Below, piece after piece: positions 5,882 to 13,228 of a stretch of 18,568 bases of DNA. Under the pieces are notes generated by a model. The model had not been told where the DNA came from and did not search any database. It worked only from the letters and a program-made list of their open reading frames with translations. Source of the stretch: CAYLZO01 sp964387775 (GTDB lineage: Bacteria; Chloroflexota; Anaerolineae; JAAYZQ01); NCBI GenBank assembly GCA_964387775.1, contig CAYLZO010000090.1, positions 1 to 18,568 on the forward strand. Reading direction: 5' to 3'. The position numbers were made by a program, and so were the translations under genes. Position 1 is the stretch's first letter. Every line of letters starts with the position of its first letter.

Positions 5882-8176
5882 ATGGCCCGACGCATAATCG
5901 CTCCCTTGATCCGGGAGTTCTACCCCAACCGGCTGTTACCAAGCCTCAGTATGGGGACGGTCGCTGCGACGCTGGTCGTTATGATCCAGATTTCGTTCGC
6001 GCTGCTCATCTTTTCCGGGCCATTGGCCGAGCACGTGGGCGCTGGCATTGGGGTGACCCTCTTTGCCGGGGTGATGCTCGGCTTGGCCGTGGCCCTGGGC
6101 AGTTCGCTACCCGGCATGGCGGCTGTGCCCCAAGATAGCCCGGCGGCGGTGCTGGCCCTGGTGGCGGCGGCCATCGCCGCCTCGATGCCGCCCTCGACCT
6201 CCGCCGAAAGCCTCCTGGCGACCGTGATCGCCGCCATCGCCCTGACCTCACTTCTCACCGGCGTGGCCTTTGTGGTCTTGGGCTGGCTCCGGCAGGGTCG
6301 CCTGGTGCGCTACATCCCCTATCCCGTCATCGGCGGATTCCTGGCGGGCACCGGCTGGTTGCTCTTCCAGGGGGGGATGGGTGTGATGACCGATGCCTCT
6401 TTGAGCCTGGCCCAGCTCCCCACTTTTTTCCAGGCGGACTTGATGCTCCGCTGGCTGCCCGGCTTGATCCTGGCCGCAGGGCTGCTCCTCATCCTGCGCC
6501 GTTTCAGCCACTTTCTCATCATGCCGGCGATCTTGCTGGGCGCGATTGCCTTCTTTTACGTTGGCCTGTGGCTGACCGGCACGCCGATGGCCCAGGTCCG
6601 CGCGGCAGGCTGGCTGCTGGGTCCCTTTCCCGAGGGTGCGCTGTGGCAGCCCCTGAGGCCCTCCCTGCTGGCTCAGGTTCACTGGCCGGCCGTCGTCGGC
6701 CAGTTCGGCAACGCGGGGACCATTTTGGTCATCAGCGTCGTGTCGCTCTTGCTCAACGCCAGCGGCGTAGAGTTGGTGGCCCGCCGCGACGTGGACCTCA
6801 ACCGCGAGCTCAAGGCTGCCGGCCTGGGCAACATCCTCGCGGGCCTGGGCGGCGGCCCGCCGGGCTACCACGCCCTCAGCATCTCGGCCTTGAGCTACCG
6901 AACCGGCGCACCTAGCCGCCTGATAGGCATCTGGATGGCGTTGCTGTCCGGCCTTTTGCTTCTGGTGGGCACGACCATCCTCTCCTACTTTCCCAAAGTC
7001 GTGCTCGGGGCGCTGATCCTCTTTCTCGGGCTCAGCTTTCTCGTCGAATGGCTCTACGACGCCTGGTTCAAACTCTCCAAGGCCGATTATGCCGTCGTGT
7101 GGGTGATCTTGGTGGCGATGAGCACCATCGGCGTGCTGGAGGGGGTCGGCCTGGGGCTGGCCCTGGCGGTCGTGCTCTTTATCGTAGACTACAGTCGCGT
7201 CGGCGTGGTGCGGCACGCCTTTTCAGGCCAGACGTACCGCAGCAACGTGGATCGCCCCCGGCTCCACGAGGGCCTGCTCCGGGCCAAGGGCGATTGGCTC
7301 TACATCCTGGAGTTGCAGGGCTTTCTCTTTTTTGGCACGGCCCACAGCCTGCTCGACCGGCTCCGGGCGCGGATCGGTGCCGAGGACCGGTTCAAGACGC
7401 GCTTTGTCGTGCTCGATTTTCGGCGGGTGCGGGGCATGGACGCCTCGGCCGCGCTGGGCTTTGCCAAGATGGTGCAACTGGCCCAGACCCAGGGTTTCAC
7501 CCTGGTCTTGACCCAACTCTCGCCCCCGATGCGGCGGCAGTTGCAACGGGAGGCCCTGACCACCGGCGAGGGGACCGCCTGGCGCATCTTTCCCGACCTG
7601 GACCACGGTGTGGAGTGGTGCGAGGAGCAAATGATCGACACCTTTGCCCAGGTCGGGTTGGTGGCCAAAAAGCCCAAGACGCTGATGCGCCGCCTGGTTG
7701 AGTACCTGGAGGCGGCGCCCCGCTTTGCCGGCTGGCAGGCCTACCCGGCTGTCGAGGAGGAGGCGCCCCGCGCCGAGCCCGACGCGATGCGCGGCGTGCT
7801 GCCCTTCATGGAGCGGTTGGAGGTCGAGGCCGGTGAGGTCCTGATCCGCCAGGGTGAGCCGCCCCGGGGACTCTATTTCGTCGAGAGCGGGCAGGTGACC
7901 ATCCAGCTCGAAGGCGAGGACGGGCCGGCCACGCGGCTGCGTACCCGGGGCGAGAGCGCCATCGTCGGCGAGATGGGCCTCTATGCCGGTTCGCCGGCCT
8001 CGGCCACCGTCGTCGTCGACGCGCCCGGGGTGCTCTACTACCTTTCGACCGAAAACCTGGCCCGCATGGAGGCAGAAGCCCCGGAGCTGGCCGCCGCCTT
8101 TCACAAATTCATCGCCCGGCATTTGAGCGAGCGGTTGTCGACCACGACGCAGACCTTGCAGGTCCTCCTGGAGTAG
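5882..8176 (+). CDS. SulP-family anion transporter with STAS and cNMP-binding-like domains
   Basis: 764 aa from ATG 5882, preceded by GGAGGAGGGG; an in-frame ATG at 5753 lies upstream of the promoter. Residues about 20-430 form 10-12 membrane helices of the SulP (SLC26) type, with the segments VPQDSPAAVLALVAAAIAA, VLGWLRQGRLVRYIPYPVIG and LGGGPPGYHALSISALSYRTGA in the order expected. A cytoplasmic STAS domain follows (about 455-570, with DFRRVRGMDASAALGF around 519), then a linker and a C-terminal cyclic-nucleotide-binding fold (about 645-755, with IRQGEPPRGLYFVESG and VGEMGLYAGSPASATVV). The phosphate-binding Arg of a normal cNMP cassette (P-R-x-A) is Ala-Ser here, so nucleotide binding is doubtful. 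The substrate (sulfate, bicarbonate or another anion) cannot be told. It is transcribed alone. Confidence 0.92.
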   Translation: MARRIIAPLIREFYPNRLLPSLSMGTVAATLVVMIQISFALLIFSGPLAEHVGAGIGVTLFAGVMLGLAVALGSSLPGMAAVPQDSPAAVLALVAAAIAASMPPSTSAESLLATVIAAIALTSLLTGVAFVVLGWLRQGRLVRYIPYPVIGGFLAGTGWLLFQGGMGVMTDASLSLAQLPTFFQADLMLRWLPGLILAAGLLLILRRFSHFLIMPAILLGAIAFFYVGLWLTGTPMAQVRAAGWLLGPFPEGALWQPLRPSLLAQVHWPAVVGQFGNAGTILVISVVSLLLNASGVELVARRDVDLNRELKAAGLGNILAGLGGGPPGYHALSISALSYRTGAPSRLIGIWMALLSGLLLLVGTTILSYFPKVVLGALILFLGLSFLVEWLYDAWFKLSKADYAVVWVILVAMSTIGVLEGVGLGLALAVVLFIVDYSRVGVVRHAFSGQTYRSNVDRPRLHEGLLRAKGDWLYILELQGFLFFGTAHSLLDRLRARIGAEDRFKTRFVVLDFRRVRGMDASAALGFAKMVQLAQTQGFTLVLTQLSPPMRRQLQREALTTGEGTAWRIFPDLDHGVEWCEEQMIDTFAQVGLVAKKPKTLMRRLVEYLEAAPRFAGWQAYPAVEEEAPRAEPDAMRGVLPFMERLEVEAGEVLIRQGEPPRGLYFVESGQVTIQLEGEDGPATRLRTRGESAIVGEMGLYAGSPASATVVVDAPGVLYYLSTENLARMEAEAPELAAAFHKFIARHLSERLSTTTQTLQVLLE

Positions 8177-8211
8177 CATCCCCGCCCCCCCGGGCGGCCG
8201 AGTTCAGGCCA

Positions 8212-8274
8212 TCCCAACGAAATTCCAACTTTCACAACCCAACTAAAACTAATCCCAACCCGATCCATCGGTTG
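8212..8274 (-). repeat. Dispersed GTTGG-rich repeat, copy 1
   Basis: Read on the minus strand it holds CAACCGATGG (8274-8265), 35 bases, then an 18-base block (8229-8212) beginning GTTGGAATTTCG. The same two blocks with the same 35-base gap occur at 15656-15717, and the 18-base block recurs exactly at 16272-16289. It lies between the SulP gene and the promoter of the next gene. Confidence 0.6.
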
Positions 8275-8289
8275 TGGCTGCGGTTTCTG

Positions 8290-8298
8290 TGTTATCAT
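8290..8298 (+). promoter_or_regulatory. Extended -10 promoter
   Basis: TGT followed by TATCAT (8293-8298) forms an extended -10 element; the best -35 is only TTGTGG (8272-8277) at 15-base spacing. The predicted start near 8305 leaves a structured leader of about 180 bases before GTG 8487. The same TGTTATC core is found in the promoter at 9-37. Confidence 0.45.
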
Positions 8299-8306
8299 AA
8301 GGTGAC

Positions 8307-8463
8307 TGCCCTGTAAAAAGGGCAAAAGGGTACTGTGTGTTGTGTGTGCGGTTTGCGCACACACAACACACAGTAATCCACTGACCTTTTCAGTGGATTC
8401 ATAAGGTTGATTCTATATCCGTGATTCGCGAGAAACTCAAAGCAGGATCGATCCTGCTTTGAG
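8307..8463 (+). promoter_or_regulatory. Structured 5' leader with four successive perfect hairpins
   Basis: Four inverted repeats without mismatches follow one another: 8307-8312 with 8319-8324 (6 bp, 6-base loop); 8331-8350 with 8356-8375 (20 bp, 5-base loop, alternating GT/CA-rich); 8375-8384 with 8390-8399 (10 bp, 5-base loop); and a fully palindromic 28-mer at 8436-8463. None has a following T-run, so they are not intrinsic terminators. The last hairpin ends 7 bases before GGAGGGAG, the ribosome site of the gene at 8487. This could be a regulatory RNA leader, a set of protein-binding operators, or an mRNA-stabilising structure. It matches no riboswitch class that I recognise. Confidence 0.6.
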
Positions 8464-8486
8464 GCAATTCGGAGGGAGATAACACC

Positions 8487-9131
8487 GTGCCAATTCGTTA
8501 TCCGATCGAGTATGAGCTTAACCCCAAGAACATCAGCCCGGGTACCCGCTGGCTGACGCTGAAGCTAAAGAACGTCGGGACCGAAGACCTAGTGGGACTG
8601 GACGTACGCCTGAATTCCCTCGATGCCTACAGCTTGAGTGTTCTGGGCACAGGGAGCTACGTCTCGCTCCTCAGCCCGAACGAGGAGCGGGTGTTGCCGT
8701 TCCAGGTGTCGGCCAATATGACGGCCAGCCTCTACATCTCGATGGATGGTCTGAAGAATACCACCGCGTTCCACTGGGAGTCGCCCGTCATCTTTGTCAC
8801 GGTCGGTAAGGAGGCTGCGGAACTCGTCAGCCTCTTTGCCATGAGCGAGCCCTATCCGCCGGTGGGGGAGCGCATTCGCATCGAGGCGACCGTCCGTGGC
8901 CGGTCCGAGAGTGAGGGTCTCAGCCTCGAATTCTGGGCCGACACGCCGACTGGTGAGTTCCAGGAACTGGGCATCGTCGAGACCAAGCCTCTGGATATGG
9001 GCGAGGAGGCGGTGTACGCTGCCAAAGTCACGCCCGAGGAGGAAGGGCTCTACACCATCTATACTTACCTCTACGATGGGACCAAGCGGCTGGGCCGCGA
9101 GACAGAGAGGGTCTACGTCCGAGAGACCTAG
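8487..9131 (+). CDS. Hypothetical tandem beta-sandwich protein (CARDB-like)
   Basis: 214 aa from GTG 8487, with GGAGGGAG (8471-8478) upstream. There is no signal peptide, membrane helix or cysteine. Residues about 1-105 (TRWLTLKLKNVGTEDLVGLD ... YISMDGLKN) and about 112-212 (VGERIRIEATVRG ... EGLYTIYTYLYDG) both look like immunoglobulin-like or CARDB beta-sandwich domains: alternating hydrophobic strands, an N-x-G type turn, and a closing E-G-L-Y-T-I-Y strand as in archaeal/bacterial surface repeats. Without a signal peptide it is probably cytosolic or exported by another route. Its long structured leader is unusual for such a gene. The downstream membrane protein gene starts about 110 bases later, after a hairpin. 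I do not know its function. Confidence 0.7.
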   Translation: MPIRYPIEYELNPKNISPGTRWLTLKLKNVGTEDLVGLDVRLNSLDAYSLSVLGTGSYVSLLSPNEERVLPFQVSANMTASLYISMDGLKNTTAFHWESPVIFVTVGKEAAELVSLFAMSEPYPPVGERIRIEATVRGRSESEGLSLEFWADTPTGEFQELGIVETKPLDMGEEAVYAAKVTPEEEGLYTIYTYLYDGTKRLGRETERVYVRET

Positions 9132-9162
9132 GTCGAGTCTGTCGATCTCTGGCTGAGTCGCT

Positions 9163-9198
9163 GCGATGCGCGCAGGGCGATTGCCTTGCGCGCATCGC
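9163..9198 (+). terminator. Strong intergenic hairpin, possible terminator
   Basis: A 16-bp stem with one G-T pair (9163-9178 with 9183-9198) around the loop GATT, lying 32 bases after the stop of the beta-sandwich gene. A TTTTT run occurs only about 15 bases beyond the stem, so terminator function is uncertain. Confidence 0.4.
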
Positions 9199-9244
9199 CT
9201 TGCCGCACGTCCCGATTTTTGCGGAACGATGGGAGGGGGAGTCG

Positions 9245-9628
9245 ATGATTCTCACAGACATTCTGTTCGCGATGGTGGTGGCCGTGGGCCTGACCCTGAT
9301 CTTTGCCAAGCTTCTTCGCAACGTGGGCCCCTGGGCGCTGTGGTGGATGTTTCTGCTCCTGGTCTTTCTGGCTGCGTGGGCGGGCGGCGTCTGGATCACG
9401 CCCGTCGGCCCCCAGCTCTTTGGCCGATACTGGCTGCCCTTTCTGCTGGCCGGCCTCTTTTTTGCCCTTCTGTTGGCCGCAGCCGCGCCGGTTTCGCCAC
9501 CCCGCACCGAGGAAGCCGCCCAGCTCGTGGCCCAAGCAGAAGAGGCAACCAGCACCGGCGTGAGCATCTTTTTCTGGATCTTGTTGCTGGCCTTGATCGT
9601 GGCCATCGTCGTGGCCTATATCGTCTGA
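9245..9628 (+). CDS. Hypothetical four-helix membrane protein
   Basis: 127 aa from ATG 9245, with GGGAGGGG eight bases upstream. Four hydrophobic helices are visible at about residues 4-24, 29-49, 62-82 and 105-127, with Arg/Lys between the first two (AKLLRN) and an acidic, Gln-rich stretch (about 85-103) before the last one. The protein ends inside or just after the last helix. No catalytic or binding motif is apparent and I do not recognise the family. The ribosome site of the next gene starts at its stop codon, so it is probably co-transcribed with the metallo-hydrolase downstream. Confidence 0.65.
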   Translation: MILTDILFAMVVAVGLTLIFAKLLRNVGPWALWWMFLLLVFLAAWAGGVWITPVGPQLFGRYWLPFLLAGLFFALLLAAAAPVSPPRTEEAAQLVAQAEEATSTGVSIFFWILLLALIVAIVVAYIV

Positions 9629-9651
9629 AGGAGTGAGAAATAAAGACCCTG

Positions 9652-10572
9652 TTGTTCGTTGCATCGGTCACCCGGGGCTACATCGAGCCCCGGAACCGCC
9701 GGCATCGGAAACACAGCTCGCTACAGGTCACGTACTATGGCCGGCGGGCCGTGATCGACTGCGGCGAGGACTGGCCGGGCGAGGTGGGGGAGTGGAACGT
9801 CCAGGCTATCCTGGTCACGCACGCCCACCCCGATCACGCCTTTGGCCTGAAGGCGGGCGCCCCCTGCCCGGTCTATGCCACCGAGCGCTCGTGGGAGCGG
9901 ATGGAGGATTTTGAGATCGAGGAGCGGCGGGTCGTCGCCCCCCGCGAGCCGGTCGAGATCGCGGACATGACCTTCGAGGCGTTCCCGGTGGAGCATTCCA
10001 CGCGAGCGTCGGCGGTGGGCTATCGTATCACCGCCGGGCGGGTCGCCATCTTTTACGTGCCCGACGTGGTCTGGATCCGCGACCGGGAGGAGGCCCTCTC
10101 GGGCGCCAAGGTTTACGTGGGGGATGGGGCGACGGTCACGCGCTCGATGGTTCGCAAGAGCGACGACTCCCTCATCGGCCACACGCCCGTCCGCACCCAA
10201 CTCACCTGGTGCCAGAAAACGGGCGTGCCCAAGATGATCGTCACCCACTGCGGGTCCGAGATCGTGGACGGCGACGAGCGGGCGTTGGGCGCCGAGCTCC
10301 GCCAGATGGCCGAGGAGCGGGGCGTCGAGGTCGAGATCGCCCACGACGGCATGGAGGTTATCTTGGGATGGAGAGTCCCCAGCCCGCCAGGTCCCCCAGC
10401 ACCTTTTCGACCAGGGTGTCCAGTTGGGCGGCCACCGGCGGCGAGAGGTCGAGCCCGACCTCCGTACTCGCCGGCTGCACGCCCCAGATCACCACCTCGC
10501 GCGGATAGTGCTCGCGCAACTGGGCGGCAAAGAGCAGATCGGGCAGGCCGATCTCGTGGGGCGACATCTTGA
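9652..10572 (+). CDS. Metallo-beta-lactamase-fold hydrolase with run-on C-terminus
   Basis: 306 aa as an open frame. Metal ligands of the MBL fold are visible: VTHAHPDHAFGL (His57, His59, Asp61, His62), His115 in VEHSTR, Asp138 in YVPDV and His199 in VTHCGSE. The N-terminus (RGYIEPRNRRHRKHSSL) is typical of a family of small uncharacterised MBL hydrolases. TTG 9652 is the first conventional start, but AAGGAG (9628-9633) is 18 bases away; ATA at 9640 is at 6-base spacing and adds four residues (x-K-T-L) that complete the first strand, so translation may start there. The fold ends near residue 238 (about 10366). The last 68 residues are Pro/Arg-rich and are the antisense of the hydrogenase protease gene, so the original stop seems lost. 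The substrate is unknown. Confidence 0.8.
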   Translation: MFVASVTRGYIEPRNRRHRKHSSLQVTYYGRRAVIDCGEDWPGEVGEWNVQAILVTHAHPDHAFGLKAGAPCPVYATERSWERMEDFEIEERRVVAPREPVEIADMTFEAFPVEHSTRASAVGYRITAGRVAIFYVPDVVWIRDREEALSGAKVYVGDGATVTRSMVRKSDDSLIGHTPVRTQLTWCQKTGVPKMIVTHCGSEIVDGDERALGAELRQMAEERGVEVEIAHDGMEVILGWRVPSPPGPPAPFRPGCPVGRPPAARGRARPPYSPAARPRSPPRADSARATGRQRADRAGRSRGATS

Positions 10573-10840
10573 CGGCGAGATAGGCCGGCACCTGGTCGCC
10601 CGCCAGGCGGACGAGGGTCCCCGGCGGGCGGCCGTCGTCGACGGCGTCGATGATGAGCAGCTGGTCGACTTTTTCCAGGTAGGGTAGGAGGTCCAGACCC
10701 AACGTCCCCCCATCGAGGATCTGGACCTCCCGTGGCAGGTCTAAACGTTCTTGCAAGCGGCGGACGGCGTGGACGCCTACGCCATCGTCGGAAAGAAGCA
10801 GATTGCCGACCCCCAGCACCAGGGTCCTGGCCGGCGGCAT
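10358..10840 (-). CDS. hyaD: Hydrogenase maturation endopeptidase
   Basis: 160 aa of the HybD/HyaD (M52) family. These proteases bind the nickel of an immature hydrogenase large subunit and clip its C-terminal tail. The family signature GVGNLLLSDDGVG is at 10-22, and the metal-ligand positions are Asp19 (Glu in E. coli HybD), Asp65 (LIIDAV) and His94 (KMSPHEIGLPD). The ATG directly abuts the TAG of hyaC, with GGGGAG just before it, so it is the last gene of the hydrogenase operon. Its expected substrate is HyaB in this window, which carries a 15-residue tail after the L2 motif. The 3' end overlaps the convergent MBL frame by 215 bases. Identification is secure; partner assignment is by context. 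Confidence 0.92.
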   Translation of the reverse strand: MPPARTLVLGVGNLLLSDDGVGVHAVRRLQERLDLPREVQILDGGTLGLDLLPYLEKVDQLLIIDAVDDGRPPGTLVRLAGDQVPAYLAVKMSPHEIGLPDLLFAAQLREHYPREVVIWGVQPASTEVGLDLSPPVAAQLDTLVEKVLGDLAGWGLSIPR

Positions 10841-11503
10841 CTACTCCCCTTCGTCGACCGGCTCAAACTTCCAGCCGCTGATAATGCCCGTGACCGGGGC
10901 ATTGCCCTCTTCGATGTCGCCCAGCACCATCATGTAGAGGTGGATGAGAAGGAAAACGCCGAACAGGTACATGAGGCCGTGGTGCACGAGGCGCACCGCC
11001 TGGCTGCCGAACAAGGTCAGAATCCAGCCAAAGGTCACACGCCAGAAGCCGGTGGGGAAGGGTTCGGAGTAAAGGGCAATGCCCGTCACCCCCTGGAAAA
11101 AGATGATGATGCCCAACAGGAGATAGGTGACCCCCGAGACGGGGTTCACGCCGGTATAGCGCGGGCGCTCGCGCTTCATAAAGAGGTAGTAGCGCATCTG
11201 CTCGACCAGGCCCCGCAGCTTTTTGCGGGTGACGGGCGCCCAGCCGCTCCAGCGGGCGTACTTGTTGCCGACGAAAAACCAGTAGAGCCGCACCAAAAAG
11301 CCGAGGCCAAAGATCCAGGCTGCGACAAAGTGGGTAAACCGCATCCAATCGGTGATGTGAAAGCCGATGTCAGGCGTCGGGTCCAGGCCGATGAAGGGAT
11401 AGCCGATGTAGACGCCCGTGACCGACAGCACGATCATGCTGGCCACGTGGAGCCAGTGCTGGAAGCGGACCGGGAATTCCCAGACGTACACGCGTTTCCA
11501 CAT
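10841..11503 (-). CDS. hyaC: Ni/Fe-hydrogenase b-type cytochrome subunit
   Basis: 220 aa, normal for the HyaC/HupC family, which anchors periplasm-facing uptake hydrogenase and passes electrons through b hemes to quinone. Four membrane helices lie at about 17-34, 55-78, 124-144 and 172-195. Histidines that can serve as heme ligands are at 16/19 (RFQHWLHVASM), 58 (RFTHFVAAW), 174/175 (VRLVHHGLMY) and 188 (LLIHLYMMVLGD). The MWKRVYVWEFPVRFQHWLH opening is characteristic. It starts 12 bases after the hyaB stop, with GGAGGGAGG overlapping that stop, and touches hyaD downstream. It presumably interacts with the C-terminal helix of HyaA. Confidence 0.94.
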   Translation of the reverse strand: MWKRVYVWEFPVRFQHWLHVASMIVLSVTGVYIGYPFIGLDPTPDIGFHITDWMRFTHFVAAWIFGLGFLVRLYWFFVGNKYARWSGWAPVTRKKLRGLVEQMRYYLFMKRERPRYTGVNPVSGVTYLLLGIIIFFQGVTGIALYSEPFPTGFWRVTFGWILTLFGSQAVRLVHHGLMYLFGVFLLIHLYMMVLGDIEEGNAPVTGIISGWKFEPVDEGE

Positions 11504-11515
11504 AGCGCCTCCCTC

Positions 11516-13228
11516 CTACACGATCTGGATGCGCACGAGCTCGCCGCCGTCGGGGTCCAGGACGTGGACGGCGCAGGCCATGCAGGGGTCAAAGGAGTGG
11601 ATGGTGCGCAGGATCTCGATGGGCTGCTCGGGATCGGCCACCGGCGTGCCGATGAGTGACGCCTCGTAGGCGCCCATCTGGCCGCCGGCGTCGCGGGGCG
11701 AGGCGTTCCAGGTGGAGGGCACCACGCACTGGTAGTTCTCGATCAGCGTGTCCTTGATGCGCACCCAGTGGCCCAGGGCGCCGCGCGGCGCCTCGTGCCA
11801 GCCCCAGCCCTCTGCCTCTCGCGGCCAGGTGTCGGGCTCCCAGTGGTCGATCTCGTGGACGCGCAGGTCGCCCTGGGCAATGTTCTCGGCCAAGGCGTTG
11901 GTCCAGGCCAGCAGTTGCTCGGCCACGACCACCGTCTCGATGCAGCGAGCGGCGGTGCGGCCCAGCGTGGAAAAGAGGACTTCTGGCCCGGCGCCTAGCG
12001 CGCCCAGCACGGCATCCACGTAGGTTTGCACCTGCTCGTGGCCCGAGGCGTAGGCGACCAGCATCCGGGACAGCGGGCCGACCTCCATGGCCCGGCCCTG
12101 GTAGCGAGGCGCCTTGATCCAGGAGTACTTGTCGTCGGTGTTCAAAAAGTCGTAGGGCGGCTGGGGTCCGGTATAGTTGTAGTTGGTCTCGCCTTGCCAC
12201 GGGTGTTTGTCCTGGGCCTCGCCTTCGTACGTGTACCAGGCGTGGGTGACGTTTTCGGTGATCTGGCGGTGATCCACGGGGTGGACGGTGCTCAGGTCCC
12301 GGTCGAGGATGATGCCGCGCGGCAAAAAGAGCTCGCCCGGCTCGTCGCTGCTGGCCGAGTCGGTCAAGGGGAATTCGCCGAAGGAGAGGTAGTCGCTCAG
12401 GCCACCGCCCAACGCGGCCCAGTCCAGGTAAAAGGGCGCCACAGCCAGGACGTCGGGCAGGTAGACGTTCTTGACAAAATCGACGGCCTTGGTGAACAGG
12501 CTGCGCAGGTGCGAGATCTGCTCGGCGTTGATGGCCGTCGCGCTGTTGGGGTCCACCGGGCGGGCCATGCCGCCCACCAGGTAGGTCTGGGGGTGCGGAT
12601 TCTTGGAGCCCAGGATGGCGTGGGCCTTGATCACGTCCCGCTGCCACTCCAGGGCCTCCAGGTAGTGGGCCACGGCCATCAGGTTGGCTTCGGCGGGCAG
12701 GTTGTAGGCCGGGTGGCCCCAGTAGCCGTTGGTAAAGTGGCTCAGTTGGCCGCTCTCGACGAAGGCTTGCAGGCGGTTCTGCACGTTCTCAAAGTAGCCG
12801 GGACCGCTGGGCCACTGGGAGGTGCGTCGGGCCAGCTCGCCGGTGGCCTGGGGGTCGGCTTCCAGGGCGCTGACGACGTCCACCCAATCGAGGGCGTGGA
12901 GGTGGTAAAAGTGGATGACGTGATCCTGCACGTACTGGATCGCCGCGATCAAGTTGCGCATGAGGCGGGCGTTGGGCGGGATCTGAATTCCGAGGGCATC
13001 TTCTACTGCTCGCACGGAGCAGACGGCGTGAACCGTCGTTCAGACCCCTCATATGCGCTGGGCAAAGGCCCAGGCGTCGCGGGGATCGCGCCCTTTCAGG
13101 ATGATCTCGATGCCCCGGAACATGGTGCTGCTGCTCCAGGCGTTGGTAACTTGCCCGCCCTCCACTTCCACTTCGATGCGCAGGTGTCCTTCGATGCGCG
13201 TGATGGGATCAATCGCGATCTTGGCCAT
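11516..13228 (-). CDS. hyaB: [NiFe] hydrogenase large subunit with two in-frame TGA codons in L1 (putative U-x-x-U selenoprotein)
   Basis: 570 aa if two in-frame TGA codons are read as amino acids. ATG 13228 gives MAKIAIDPITRIEGHLRIEV, with GGAGG five bases upstream; it overlaps the hyaA end by 20 bases. Residues 57-67 read Q-R-I-[TGA]-G-V-[TGA]-T-T-V-H, exactly the L1 motif R-x-C-G-x-C-x-x-x-H with both nickel cysteines (residues 60 and 63; codons 13051-13049 and 13042-13040) replaced by TGA. The rest of the frame is open and family-like (KAPRYQGRAMEVGPLSR in the middle). L2 is intact: DPCMACAVH with Cys549 and Cys552 as TGC, followed by the 15-residue tail removed by the protease. The usual [NiFeSe] enzymes have Sec only at the first L2 Cys. 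Alternatives are a recently inactivated gene or consensus errors, but two independent hits at exactly these codons are unlikely by chance. An ordinary gene caller would split it at 13049 and restart at 13015. Confidence 0.9.
13006..13037 (-). promoter_or_regulatory. Candidate bacterial SECIS hairpins downstream of the L1 TGA codons
   Basis: Two overlapping stem-loops within the hyaB coding strand. The first pairs GACGG (13037-13033) with CCGTC (13026-13022), with its loop starting 17 nt after the first TGA. The second pairs CTGCTC (13022-13017) with GAGCAG (13011-13006) around the loop CGTGC, with a GU in the loop, 24-28 nt after the second TGA and 33-37 nt after the first. They share one base, so only one can form fully at a time. 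The distances fall in the range used by bacterial SECIS elements. Bacterial SECIS sequences are poorly conserved and short hairpins are common in GC-rich DNA, so this is a candidate only. Confidence 0.45.

Noticed and set aside
8331..8375. Intrinsic terminator of the SulP gene
   Set aside because: The stem is perfect but lies downstream of a good promoter and is not followed by a T-run on either strand.
13015..13049. Two separate hydrogenase large-subunit genes or a frameshift
   Set aside because: Both parts lie in the same frame and are separated only by codons of the L1 motif, with TGA exactly at the two Cys positions, so a frameshift or two genes does not explain it.
13040..13051. TGA reassigned genome-wide (as in code 4 or 25)
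   Set aside because: TGA ends several clear genes in the window (for example at 947-949, 9626-9628, 14759-14761 and 17223-17225), so only local recoding fits.
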